From JAMXLO01 sp963799415 (lineage in GTDB: Bacteria > Pseudomonadota > Alphaproteobacteria > Acetobacterales > Acetobacteraceae): 64,000 nt of DNA. Position 1 is the first letter of the stretch, and each line of letters opens with the position of its first letter. Below, in pieces: positions 25,455 through 35,146 of the stretch. A program made the translations under genes and the position numbers. Under the pieces are notes generated by a model. That model had not been told where the DNA came from, made no database searches, and saw only the letters and a program-made list of their open reading frames with translations. The stretch is from the NCBI GenBank assembly GCA_963799415.1, contig CAWCXI010000015.1, positions 1 to 64,000 of the forward strand, in the 5' to 3' direction.

Positions 25455-26884
25455 GCCGCGCTCCCCGCGATGCGCCGCCCCTGCAGCTCCGCCAACTCGC
25501 CGGGCAGTGCTGCCGCCCAGTTCGTGATATTCCCCGCGCCGAGACACACGACGAAGTCGCCCGGCTTGGCAATCGCGAACACCATCTCCGCCAGCCGTTC
25601 CGACGATGGCAGCGGCACGACGCTGCGATGCCCGCGTGCGCGCAACCCATCCACCAGCGCATCGCGAGTCACGCCTGGGATCGGCGGCTCACCCGCGGCA
25701 TAGACATCGGCAACGATCACCGTGCCGGCATCGTTCATGCAGGTGCAGAACTCGTTGAACAGCGACTGCAGCCGTGTATACCGATGCGGCTGCACCACCG
25801 CGATCACGTCGCGCGCACCTGCCTGTCGCGCCGCCTTCAGTGACACGGCTATCTCCACCGGATGGTGGCCATAGTCGTCGATGATGGTGATGCCGCCCGC
25901 CTCGCCAGTCTTGGTGAAGCGCCGCTTGACGCCGGCGAACCCGGCGAACGCGCCGCGCAGGGTGTCGTCGTCGATCTCCATCTCGACGCCCACCGCAACC
26001 GCCGCCAGCGCATTCTGCACGTTGTGCGAGCCGAGCATCGGCAACCGGTACGGGCCCAGCTTGCGCGAGCGATTCCGTGCGCGATCGGTCACCGTGACCT
26101 CGAAGGTGGAACCGAGCTTGTCGGGCACGATGCGATCGGCCCGCACATCGGCCTGCGGCGAGAAGCCGTAGGTGATGATGCGCCGGTCCGACAGGCGCGG
26201 AATCATCTGCTGCACCTCGGGATGGTCAATGCACAGCACGGCGAATCCATAGAACGGCACGTTGGACACGAACTGGTCATAGCCCGCGACCATCGCCTCC
26301 GCCGCGCCCCAATGGTCGAGATGCTCAGGATCCATGTTGGTGACGACGGCAATGACCGCCGGCAGTCGGAGGAAACTGCCGTCGCTTTCGTCAGCCTCCA
26401 CCACCATCCAGTCGCCGGTGCCCAGGCGCGTGTTGGTGCCATAGGCGTTGATGATGCCGCCATTGATCACGGTGGGGTCGAGATGCGCGGCCTCCAGCAC
26501 AGCGGCGATCAAACTGGTGGTGGTCGTCTTGCCGTGCGTTCCACCGATCGCGATCGACCACTTCAGCCGCATCAATTCGGCGAGCATCTCGGCGCGGCGA
26601 ACCACCGGGATCAACCGCGCGCGCGCCGTCGCAACCTCGGGGTTGTCAGCCTTCACCGCGGACGACACCACGACAACCTGCGCATTGCCGAGATTGGCGG
26701 CGTCATGGCCGATGGCGACCGGTATGCCGGCCTCGCGCAGACGTCGGACGTTGGCGGAATTGGCCAGGTCGCTGCCCTGCACACGGTAGCCAAGATTGTG
26801 CAGCACCTCGGCAATGCCCGACATGCCAATGCCGCCGATGCCGACAAAATGGATCGTCCCGATCGACAGCGGCAGCGCTCTCAT
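25451..26884 (-). CDS. murC: UDP-N-acetylmuramate--L-alanine ligase
   Basis: A 477-residue Mur ligase adding L-Ala to UDP-MurNAc. The N-terminal Rossmann-like domain has HFVGIGGIGMSGIAEVL, the ATP loop is GGTHGKTTTTSLI, and the central domain has VEADESDGSFLRL; the C-terminal domain contains DDYGHHPVEI. Start and stop overlap murG and murB by ATGA. Confidence 0.97.
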   Translation of the reverse strand: MRALPLSIGTIHFVGIGGIGMSGIAEVLHNLGYRVQGSDLANSANVRRLREAGIPVAIGHDAANLGNAQVVVVSSAVKADNPEVATARARLIPVVRRAEMLAELMRLKWSIAIGGTHGKTTTTSLIAAVLEAAHLDPTVINGGIINAYGTNTRLGTGDWMVVEADESDGSFLRLPAVIAVVTNMDPEHLDHWGAAEAMVAGYDQFVSNVPFYGFAVLCIDHPEVQQMIPRLSDRRIITYGFSPQADVRADRIVPDKLGSTFEVTVTDRARNRSRKLGPYRLPMLGSHNVQNALAAVAVGVEMEIDDDTLRGAFAGFAGVKRRFTKTGEAGGITIIDDYGHHPVEIAVSLKAARQAGARDVIAVVQPHRYTRLQSLFNEFCTCMNDAGTVIVADVYAAGEPPIPGVTRDALVDGLRARGHRSVVPLPSSERLAEMVFAIAKPGDFVVCLGAGNITNWAAALPGELAELQGRRIAGSAA

Positions 26885-27993
26885 GCCGGTACCTCCTGGC
26901 GCATGAGTTGCTCGACGAGATCGGCCAGCCGTGCCGCTGCATCGGCACGGGCAATGCTGCGTGCGGCAAGCGCCGCATGGCTCAGCATGTCGGGCGCGGA
27001 CAACAACGCGACGAGCCGGTCGCGCAATGCATCAGGCGAGAAATCCCGCTGCGCGATCACCGATGCGCCGCGTGCCTCGGCCATTGCACGTGCATTGGCG
27101 GACTGATGATCGTCGATCGCGCCCGGCAGCGGCACAAGAATCGCCGGCCTGCCAGCAGCCGCAAGTTCGGCGACGGTGGAGGCACCGGCACGCGCGATCA
27201 CCAGATGCGCCGACGCAAGCTTCTGCGCCACGTCCGGAAAAAAGGCTGACAGTTCGGCATCGATGCCGGCGAGGTCATATGCCGCGCGAACCCTGCCCAG
27301 ATCCTCCGCGCGGCACTGCTGCACGATCGAGATGCGCGACAGCAGGCCATCGGGCAATGACGCCAGCGCCGTCGGCACGACATCGCTGAATATCCGCGCA
27401 CCGAGCGAGCCGCCCAGCACGAGCAGGCGTATCGTGTCCATGGGCGCCACATAGGGCAGCGTCGCAAGCGCCTCGATCGCATGGCGCACCGGGTTGCCGG
27501 TCACCACAGTCTCGACCTGAGGCACACGCTGGGTTGCGGCGAAGCTTAAAGCCAGCCGGTCAGCGTGGCGGACAAGGAATTGGTTGGCGCGGCCAAGTAC
27601 AGCATTCTGCTCGTGCAGGATCACCGACGGGCGCTGCGGCATCAGACGCGCGGCGAGCACCGGCGCGACACAGGGATATCCGCCAAAGCCGACCACCGCC
27701 GCGGCATGGATGCGCCTGAGGATCTGTCTCGACTGAAGCACGCCGCCCGCCAACGCCACAGCGGCCTTGGCCGCGCGCAGCGGCCCACGGCCGGCAATTC
27801 CCGCGCCGCTGATGACGAAGTGCTCGAGCCCGGCGAACACCGGAGATTGGATCCCGCCTGAGCGCGCATCGGTCATCAGCGCCACGCGCCGCCCGCGCGC
27901 CAGCAGTTCGCTCGCCAGCGCCTCGGCTGGGAAGAAGTGGCCGCCGGTTCCGCCGGCCGCGATCACCACGGGAAGCACCGCAGGTCCTCTCAT
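26881..27993 (-). CDS. murG: UDP-GlcNAc:undecaprenyl-PP-MurNAc-pentapeptide transferase
   Basis: A 370-residue GT-B glycosyltransferase that converts lipid I to lipid II on the inner membrane face. G-loops: VIAAGGTGGHFFPA and VLGGSLGARIFSD; the acceptor/donor site RAGASTVAELAAAGRPAILVP is present. Start ATG 27993 overlaps the ftsW stop by ATGA, the end overlaps murC. Confidence 0.97.
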   Translation of the reverse strand: MRGPAVLPVVIAAGGTGGHFFPAEALASELLARGRRVALMTDARSGGIQSPVFAGLEHFVISGAGIAGRGPLRAAKAAVALAGGVLQSRQILRRIHAAAVVGFGGYPCVAPVLAARLMPQRPSVILHEQNAVLGRANQFLVRHADRLALSFAATQRVPQVETVVTGNPVRHAIEALATLPYVAPMDTIRLLVLGGSLGARIFSDVVPTALASLPDGLLSRISIVQQCRAEDLGRVRAAYDLAGIDAELSAFFPDVAQKLASAHLVIARAGASTVAELAAAGRPAILVPLPGAIDDHQSANARAMAEARGASVIAQRDFSPDALRDRLVALLSAPDMLSHAALAARSIARADAAARLADLVEQLMRQEVPA

Positions 27994-29117
27994 GGCGTGT
28001 CGCCATGATGTCGACGCCGCGTCAGTGCCAGCAGCATGCCCATGCCAAGGGCCACAGCGAGCGCAGACGAGCCACCATAGGAAATCAACGGAAGCGTCAT
28101 GCCCTTGGTCGGGATGAGCTGCAGCGACGATGCCATGTTGATAAACGCCTGCAGCCCGAAGCCGGTCACCAGACCGGTGCATGACAGGACGACGAACAGG
28201 TCCTGCTCCTTCAGCAGCCACAGCAGGCCGCGCAGCACGATGAAGGCGAACACGGCGATGATGATCATGCACAGGATCAGGCCGAATTCCTCGCCGGCGA
28301 CGGCAAACACGAAGTCGGCATGCGCGTCGGGCAGTATGTCCTTGACGCGACCCTCGCCCGGACCACGGCCGAGCAGGCCGCCGTTACCGAACGCCTCGAG
28401 TGCGGTGTGGGGCTGATAGTCGCTGCCGGTGGTGTTGCCGGGGTGCAGGAAGTTCTCGACCCGCCTCTGCACATGCGGGAAGAACATGTAGGCGCCGATG
28501 CCAGCAAACCCGAAGCTGACGACGGCACCGGCCACCAGGAAAAGGTTCAGCCCATTGATGTAGAGCTGGACAAAGAACACCGCGGTGATCACCGCCAGCA
28601 TGCCGACATCCGGCTGCGATTTCAGCAGCAGCGCGATCACCAGGAAGGTGCCGATGGCCAGCGACTTGCCGGGGAAGCGCGGCGAACGGCGACCCTCGCT
28701 GATCAGCCATGCGACGACGATGGCGAAGCAGGGTTTTAGGAACTCCGAGGGCTGCACCGAAAGGCCTGGCAGCGAGATCCAGCGTCGAGCTCCCTTGATT
28801 TCGACGCCGACCAGCATTGTGGCCGCAGTGAGCGCCAGCGCAATGATGCAACCCACGATGGCAACCCGACGTATGCTACGTGGCGACAGCAGCGACACCG
28901 CCACCACAATCGCGCCGGCAGCAGCAAGGAAGAACACCTGCTTGAGGATAAAAATATCGCGCGATGAGCCAATACGTTCGGCGACCGCCGGGCTCGCCGC
29001 GAGCATCATGATATAGCCGAAGCCGATCAGCATGCCGACAGCACCCAGGGTCCAGCGGTCCACGGTCCACCACCAGCGGCCCAGCACAGAATTGTCGGCG
29101 CGCGAAAGTGTGGGCAT
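27990..29117 (-). CDS. ftsW: peptidoglycan glycosyltransferase FtsW (SEDS family)
   Basis: A 375-residue SEDS protein with about ten membrane helices. Conserved segments are ARRWISLPGLSVQPSEFLKP, the active-site region after the fourth helix (LKSQPDVGMLAVI), and GFGLQAFINMASSLQLIPTK with SYGGSSALA. It polymerises septal lipid II with FtsI. The 88 bp before it, where murD usually lies, contain only a 30-codon ORF ending in a TGATG overlap with this start. Confidence 0.97.
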   Translation of the reverse strand: MPTLSRADNSVLGRWWWTVDRWTLGAVGMLIGFGYIMMLAASPAVAERIGSSRDIFILKQVFFLAAAGAIVVAVSLLSPRSIRRVAIVGCIIALALTAATMLVGVEIKGARRWISLPGLSVQPSEFLKPCFAIVVAWLISEGRRSPRFPGKSLAIGTFLVIALLLKSQPDVGMLAVITAVFFVQLYINGLNLFLVAGAVVSFGFAGIGAYMFFPHVQRRVENFLHPGNTTGSDYQPHTALEAFGNGGLLGRGPGEGRVKDILPDAHADFVFAVAGEEFGLILCMIIIAVFAFIVLRGLLWLLKEQDLFVVLSCTGLVTGFGLQAFINMASSLQLIPTKGMTLPLISYGGSSALAVALGMGMLLALTRRRHHGDTP

Positions 29118-29209
29118 CAGGCAGGGTCCGCCGTCGAGCGGAGCGCATGAAAGCGGAGCCGTGCGATTCGCAACAACGGCATCCCTCGCGATGGCTGGTG
29201 GATGCTCAT
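29117..29209 (-). CDS. 30-codon ORF in the murD position, doubly coupled
   Basis: Starts at ATG 29209 inside an ATGA overlap with the mraY stop and ends at TGA 29117-29119 in a TGATG overlap with the ftsW start. The product (MSIHQPSRGMPLLRIARLRF and ten more residues) is basic and does not resemble MurD to me. It could be a remnant left after deletion of murD, a coupling leader peptide, or chance. No independent ribosome-binding site was needed if coupled. Confidence 0.3.
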   Translation of the reverse strand: MSIHQPSRGMPLLRIARLRFHALRSTADPA

Positions 29210-30294
29210 CGGATCTTCAAGGTCGCCAGGCCGACCAGGGCAAGGATCATCGAAATGATCCAGAAGCGGATCACGATGGTGGGTTCCGCCCAGCCCTTCT
29301 TCTCGAAGTGATGATGCAGCGGCGCCATCAGGAAGACGCGGGTGCCGGTGCGCTTGTACCAGAACACCTGAACGATCACCGAGGCGGTCTCCACGACGAA
29401 GAGGCCGCCAACGATCAGCAGCACGATCTCGTGCTTCGTTGCCACCGCGACGGCGCCCAGCGCGCCGCCCAGCGCCAGCGAACCGGTATCACCCATGAAC
29501 ACCGCAGCCGGCGGCGCATTGAACCAGAGGAAGCCGAGCCCGGCGCCGATCAGCGCGGAGCAGAACACAGCGAGTTCGCCGACCCCTGGCACCGGGTTGA
29601 GCTGCAGGTAGTCCGCGAAGATGCGATTTCCGACCAGGTAGGCGATCAGCGCGAACACCCCAGCGCAGATGATGGTCGGAACGATGGCAAGACCATCCAG
29701 TCCGTCGGTCAAGTTAACTGCATTCGAGGCACCGAGCATGACCAACATGCCAAAGAAGGGAAAGGCATAGCCGAATGGGATGAGCACGTCCTTGAACATC
29801 GGCACGGCCAGGGCGGTGGCGAACGCGCCACGCGTCAGCAGCATGATCCAGATGGCGGCGGCGAGGCCGATCATCACCTGTGCGGTCAGCTTGACGCGTG
29901 CGGAGACACCCTTGTGGTTGCGCCGCGACAGTTTTCGGTAATCGTCGGCAAAGCCCAGGGCGCCATAGCCAAGCGTGACAAACAGAACCGCCCAGACATA
30001 GGCGTTGCGAAGATCGACCCAGAGCAGGGTTGAGACAGTGAGTGCCGACAATATCAGCACGCCGCCCATCGTGGGCGTGCCCTTCTTGTCGATGAGGTGC
30101 CGCTCCGGACCGTCCTCACGGATCGGCTGGCCATCACCCTGCATCGATCGCAGCCAGCGGATCAGTGGCGGCCCGAGGATGAAGCTGACGATCAGTGCAG
30201 TCAGGCATGCAGCGCCCGAACGGAAGGTAATGTAGCGGAACAGGTTGAACAGGATGAACTGGTTGGCCAGCGGGCGCGCGAGATCGTACAGCAT
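29206..30294 (-). CDS. mraY: phospho-MurNAc-pentapeptide translocase
   Basis: A 362-residue, ten-helix membrane enzyme that transfers phospho-MurNAc-pentapeptide to undecaprenyl phosphate, giving lipid I. Conserved acidic motifs are KKGTPTMGG, FADDYRKL (Mg-binding aspartates), NAVNLTDGLDGLA and VFMGDTGSLALGG; the loop PLHHHFEKKGW is characteristic. Its start overlaps the murF stop by one base (TGATG). Confidence 0.97.
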   Translation of the reverse strand: MLYDLARPLANQFILFNLFRYITFRSGAACLTALIVSFILGPPLIRWLRSMQGDGQPIREDGPERHLIDKKGTPTMGGVLILSALTVSTLLWVDLRNAYVWAVLFVTLGYGALGFADDYRKLSRRNHKGVSARVKLTAQVMIGLAAAIWIMLLTRGAFATALAVPMFKDVLIPFGYAFPFFGMLVMLGASNAVNLTDGLDGLAIVPTIICAGVFALIAYLVGNRIFADYLQLNPVPGVGELAVFCSALIGAGLGFLWFNAPPAAVFMGDTGSLALGGALGAVAVATKHEIVLLIVGGLFVVETASVIVQVFWYKRTGTRVFLMAPLHHHFEKKGWAEPTIVIRFWIISMILALVGLATLKIR

Positions 30295-31667
30295 CAGGCG
30301 GCCTCCGCTCGCGGCTCGAGTGCATTGACCACCAACTTCATTCGGCTGCCGAGACTGCCTTTGATCAGAATGACGTCTCCGGGAGCGACGGAGCGAGCGA
30401 CGATTGGCGCGAGCGAGGCGGAGTCCAGGGCGTGGCCGGCGCGGGTCGCTTCGGGCACTGCGTTGTACAGCGCGTGCATCAACGGCCCGCAGGCAAACAG
30501 ATGGTCGGCTGACGCTGCGACATCAGTTGCAAGGGCGCGATGCTCGGGGACCCCTGAAGCGCCAAGTTCCAGCATATCGCCGAGCACGGCGATGCGGCGT
30601 TTGCCGCTTTGCAGACGCAACACGGCAAGGGCCGCGCGCATCGAGGCGGGATTGCCGTTGTAGCTTTCGTCCAGCAGCAGCGCTGTACCGCCCGGCACGG
30701 AGATCGTACGGCGGGTGCCGCGGCCAACGACCGGCACAAAGCCTTCCAGGGCTTGCGCAACGCGCTCAGGCGCTGCCTCGCTGAGGTGATGGGCTGCGGC
30801 GAGAGCGGCCAATGCGTTCATCGCCATGTGGCGACCGGGTGCGTTCAGCCGAAATGCGATGCGCTGGCCTGCAATCTCGGCGGCGACATTGCTGCCGTCC
30901 GCGTCCAACGTGAGATCGACCAGCCGCACGTCGGCAGAACGCGCCTCGCCGAACGTCACGATGCGCGCTTCGCCCGCAGCCGCAAGCAGCCGCGGCAGCA
31001 GAGGCGTGTCGGCAGGCAGCACCGCAAGGCCGCCAGGTTCAAGCGCGCGCAGAAGCTCTGCCTTTTCGTCGGCGATGGCCTCGATCGAGCCAAGGAAACC
31101 GATATGCGCCTTTTCCACCGCGGTGATCACCGCGGCGTGCGGTCGCGCGATGCGTGCGAGGGGCGCGATCTCGCCGGCATGATTCATGCCGATCTCGGCG
31201 ACGCAGAACGCTGCATCCGGCGCCAGCCGCGCGAGTGTCAGCGGCAATCCCCAGTGATTGTTGTAGGAGGCGACGGCGGCATGCGTGGTGCCGAATGCCG
31301 TCAGTATGGTCCGTAGCATCTCTTTCGTCGTCGTCTTGCCGACGCTTCCGGTGACCGCGACAAGACGGCCGGTGAAGCGCTCGCGTGCGTAGCCGCCAAG
31401 GCGATGCAGGCCGGCCAGGGTATCATGGACGAGCAGCAGGCGGCTGACCTGTGGCACCGCGCGGTGCAACATCGCGCCGGCCGCACCCTTGGCGATGGCG
31501 TCAGCAACGAAGGCGTGACCGTCGCTCGTCTCGCCCTGCAAGGCGACAAACAGGTCGCCGGGCTGGATGGTGCGCGTATCGATCGAAACGCCGGTGGCGG
31601 CGAACGGCGCGCTCATGGTTCCGCCGGTGGCCTCGAGCAGATCATGCACGGTCCAGCGCTGGTTCAT
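30294..31667 (-). CDS. murF: UDP-MurNAc-tripeptide--D-Ala-D-Ala ligase
   Basis: A 457-residue Mur ligase attaching D-Ala-D-Ala. ATP loop VTGSVGKTTTKEML; central VAEIGMNHAGEIAPL, typical of MurF; C-terminal LLLDESYNGNPASM. Start overlaps the murE stop in ATGA. It appears complete. Confidence 0.96.
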   Translation of the reverse strand: MNQRWTVHDLLEATGGTMSAPFAATGVSIDTRTIQPGDLFVALQGETSDGHAFVADAIAKGAAGAMLHRAVPQVSRLLLVHDTLAGLHRLGGYARERFTGRLVAVTGSVGKTTTKEMLRTILTAFGTTHAAVASYNNHWGLPLTLARLAPDAAFCVAEIGMNHAGEIAPLARIARPHAAVITAVEKAHIGFLGSIEAIADEKAELLRALEPGGLAVLPADTPLLPRLLAAAGEARIVTFGEARSADVRLVDLTLDADGSNVAAEIAGQRIAFRLNAPGRHMAMNALAALAAAHHLSEAAPERVAQALEGFVPVVGRGTRRTISVPGGTALLLDESYNGNPASMRAALAVLRLQSGKRRIAVLGDMLELGASGVPEHRALATDVAASADHLFACGPLMHALYNAVPEATRAGHALDSASLAPIVARSVAPGDVILIKGSLGSRMKLVVNALEPRAEAA

Positions 31668-33127
31668 GGCGCGAACACGAGGCGGCGGACGACATCCACG
31701 TCGTCGAACGGGATCACGGTGTTGCCGATCGTCTGACCCTGCTCATGGCCCTTCCCTGCCACAACGAGTACATCGCCAGACGCAAGGCCATTCAGTGCTG
31801 CCGCAATAGCCTTCGCGCGATCGCCGATTTCGCGTCCACCGTGGCACGTCGCGAGCACGGCGGCGCGGATCGTGGCTGGATTCTCGCTGCGCGGATTGTC
31901 GTCGGTGACGATCGCCACGTCGGCAAGGCGTGCGGCCGCGGCGCCCATCAGCGGACGCTTGCCGCGGTCTCGATCACCCCCGGCGCCGAATACCACGTGC
32001 AGCCGACCCGCCGTGTGTGGACGCAGCGCAGTCAGCAGCCGTTCCAGCGCATCCGGTGTGTGTGCGTAGTCCACATACACGGAAGCGCCGTTTGGCAGAC
32101 GCGCCGCCAGCTCAAGCCGGCCGCGCACACCGTGCAACAAGGCGAGACGGTTCAGGACATCGGGTTCACCAAGTGCCGCGGCTAAAGCGGCAGCCAGCAG
32201 TGCGTTGTCAGCCTGAAAGCGTCCCGGCAGAGCAAGCTTGATCTCGCGCCGGGCGCCAGCCGTTTCGATGCGAAGGAGCTGGCCATCGGGACGCGGTTTG
32301 GCAGCCAGCAGGCGGATCGCTGATCCGGCCTCGCCAACTGTGCGAAATTCAAGCCGACGCCGTCCTGAGATCTGTTTTAGCGCTGCGAGCGTCGTCGCAT
32401 CCATCTCGCTGCTCGCCACCACAGGGGCACCGGCGGGCAGCAACTCGGCAAACAGCCGCAGCTTGGCGGCACGATATGCGTCCTCCGAGCCATGGTAATC
32501 GAGATGATCGCGCGTCAGATTGGTGAACGCGGCGCCGGACAGGCGCACTCCGTCGAGACGGAACTGGTCGAGGCCATGCGAGGAGGCCTCCATCGCGGCA
32601 TGCTGAATCCTTGCACGCGCCAGCCGCGCGAGCGTCTCGGCCAACGTGACCGGATCGGGCGTGGTCAGGCCGGGACCAGGATCGAACCCGGCGGCATGCA
32701 GGCCGAGCGTACCGAGACTGGCTGCCGGCTTTCCGCCGGAACTCCACAACTGGCGCAGGAACTCCACGGTGCTGGTCTTGCCGTTGGTCCCAGTGACCGC
32801 GACCATGATACGGGGCTGGCTGCCGGCGAGGCCTGCCGCAAGCTGTGCGAGACGGCGCCGCGGCTCTGGATCCTCCAACAACGGACGCGGCGGCACGCCC
32901 GGGGGCCAGGCTGTTCCAGCCGGCGCGAGCACGGCAACGGCACCTCGCGATACCGCATCGGCGATGAAACTACGGCCGTCGACGCGACTGCCCGGCAGCG
33001 CCGCGAACAGATATCCGGGCGCGACGCGGCGACTGTCGGCTGTGATGCCGGCAATTTCCAGGCGACCCGCATTCCGCCAGGAAGCGGAAATGGTACGGGC
33101 AAGCGCCTGGACGGGAACCGCGCTCAT
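31664..33127 (-). CDS. murE: UDP-MurNAc-L-Ala-D-Glu--meso-DAP ligase
   Basis: A 487-residue Mur ligase. ATP loop VTGTNGKTSTVEFL; the DNPR motif (TDDNPRSENP) near the C-terminus indicates use of meso-diaminopimelate, as expected for Gram-negatives. The N-terminal region has GITADSRRVAPGYLFAALPG. I start at ATG 33127, five bases after the ftsI stop; the longer reading from 33184 runs back into ftsI. Confidence 0.95.
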   Translation of the reverse strand: MSAVPVQALARTISASWRNAGRLEIAGITADSRRVAPGYLFAALPGSRVDGRSFIADAVSRGAVAVLAPAGTAWPPGVPPRPLLEDPEPRRRLAQLAAGLAGSQPRIMVAVTGTNGKTSTVEFLRQLWSSGGKPAASLGTLGLHAAGFDPGPGLTTPDPVTLAETLARLARARIQHAAMEASSHGLDQFRLDGVRLSGAAFTNLTRDHLDYHGSEDAYRAAKLRLFAELLPAGAPVVASSEMDATTLAALKQISGRRRLEFRTVGEAGSAIRLLAAKPRPDGQLLRIETAGARREIKLALPGRFQADNALLAAALAAALGEPDVLNRLALLHGVRGRLELAARLPNGASVYVDYAHTPDALERLLTALRPHTAGRLHVVFGAGGDRDRGKRPLMGAAAARLADVAIVTDDNPRSENPATIRAAVLATCHGGREIGDRAKAIAAALNGLASGDVLVVAGKGHEQGQTIGNTVIPFDDVDVVRRLVFAP

Positions 33128-33131
33128 GATT

Positions 33132-35143
33132 TCAGCGAGCCGCAAAGGGGGCGGCTGCGTCTGCGGGCAATTCAGCGGCGGCAACTGCGCTCGACGCCGG
33201 CACGTTTGCTTCGTGGCGTGGCTCGTGGCCCATCGGGCGCGCAGGCGCGAGCGGGGTCACCGGGATGGTCAACGCAGGCCGGGCCGATGTTCCCGGAGCG
33301 GAAACCGTCAACGGTCCGCGCGCGACAACGCCGGCCGGTCTGTGGGGTTCGAGCGGAATGAACAGCGCTTGATTGATTGCCGGCGCGTCCTGGATGTCCG
33401 GCAGCATGCCGAGCATCGGCGCGATCCGTGCAATTACCCGGCCGGCGGCGGGCGCCGCCACCCAGCCGGCGGTCGAATACCCATAGGTGCTTTTGTTGCC
33501 GTGCGGTTCATCAATCATCATGTAGACCGCATAGCGCGGGGCGTTCATCGGGAACACGCTGGTGAACGCGGCGACATTGAAGTTCTCTTTGAAGCCGCGC
33601 TTGTAGCCATGCTTGCCGACCTTCTCAGCCGTGCCAGTTTTGCCGCCGGGCAGTACCCGGCAACCTCCGCCTGCTTGCCGAAGCCGTCGGTCACGACAAG
33701 ACGCATAAGCTTGCGCATCGTGTCGGACGTCGACGGCTGCATCACCGGCACACCATCCGGGCGTTGGCCGGGCGTAAGCGCCAGGATGGTCGGCTTCTCC
33801 AGTATGCCGGTCGCGACCGCCGCGGTACCGCGGACCACGTGCAGCGGTGAAACCGAGATGCCGTGGCCGAACGAGACCGTGAGCGTGACGACCTCCTTCC
33901 AGGCCGACGCGGGCTGAACAATCGGGATGCCGGCCTCCGGCAGCTCAATGCCGACGCGGCCGAACATGCCCATCGACCTGAGCCAGGCACGCTGGCGCTC
34001 ACCGCCCACTGTCTCACCGATATGCGCTGCCCCGAGGTTGGAGGAATAGGCGAGTACCTCCGGCAGATAGAGCCAACGGTGCTTGCCCTCAAAGTCGGTG
34101 ATGGTGAAGCGGCCAATATGGATCGGGCGCGAGGCGTCGAATTCGTCCCAGATATGCACAATGCCGGAATCCAGCGCCATCGATGCAGTCTGCAACTTGA
34201 ACGTGCTGCCCGGCTCGTACATGCCGGTCACTGCGCGATTGAACCGGTCATCCGCGGGCGTCGTTCGGAAGGCGTTGGCGTCGTAGTCGGGAAGGCTGAC
34301 CATCGCCAGAACTTCACCGGTGTTCACGTCCATCACGATGCCGCAGGCACCAATCCCCTGGAACTCATCCATCGCCTTGGACAGTTCGTCGCGCACAACC
34401 GCCTGCACGCGCACATCGATCGACAGACGGAGCGGCGTGCTGTCGGCAAAGAGGCGCTGGTCGAAAGACCGCTCGACTCCGGCGACGCCGTGTTCGTCGA
34501 CGTCGGTGCCGCCCAGCACCTGTGCCGCCGTGCGGCCCATCGGATAGTGCCTCTCCTCGGACGGGCGGAAATCTATTCCCGGTATGCCGAGCGAATTGAT
34601 GGCGAGCTGCTCGCGCGGGGTGACCTGCCGCTCGAGATAGACGAACTGTCGATTGGTGTCGGACAGGCGCGTCCGGGCCGCGTCCTCATCGAGCCGCGGC
34701 AGGACCTGCTTCAACCGGTGCGCCACGTCGGCTGGATCGATGATCTGGCGTGGATCGGCGAACACCGCGACGGTGGGCAGCGAGATCGCAAGGATCTGGC
34801 CGTTGCGGTCGGTAATCATGGCACGCTGGCCGAGCTCGGTCGCTTCAGCAGCCTTTGGCGCTGTGAACAGAGCAGCGATCGGCTTTTCCGGCCGGTGCGG
34901 AGCGAGCGGCTGCAGGATGGTCGCGTCAGCCAGTTTGGCGATCACCGCGACGAACAGCAGAGCGAAGCCGAACGCAGTATAGACGAGACGGTTTCGCGTC
35001 TTCTCCAGGGCATTGCGGCGCTGCAGGTCAGGCTCGGTGACGCGCACCATTTCCATACGCGGCACGGTGTCGGCGGACGCGGCGCCGCGACGATGCGCGG
35101 GCGAGCCGCGCGGTCTGAAGGCAGCGGAGGGGGCGTCGCTCAT
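33132..35143 (-). CDS. ftsI: FtsI/PBP3 transpeptidase, interrupted by one-base deletion
   Basis: Class B penicillin-binding protein that cross-links septal peptidoglycan. N-terminal transmembrane helix at about 52-72, then the dimerisation domain and transpeptidase motifs: Ser313-x-x-Lys316 (PGSTFK), SSN at 367-369 and KTGTAEK. The KTGT part reads in a different frame: near 33656-33658 a run of three C on the + strand would need a fourth to join VAG with VLPGGKTGTAEKVGK. With that base the protein is about 670 residues and ends in a Pro/Ala-rich tail. A homopolymer sequencing error is the simplest cause, since the gene is normally essential. Confidence 0.93.
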
Positions 35144-35146
35144 CGT

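Noticed and set aside
29117..29209. Calling the 30-codon ORF a true MurD fragment
   Set aside because: None of its residues match recognisable MurD motifs by eye, so it is reported only as an ORF in the murD position.
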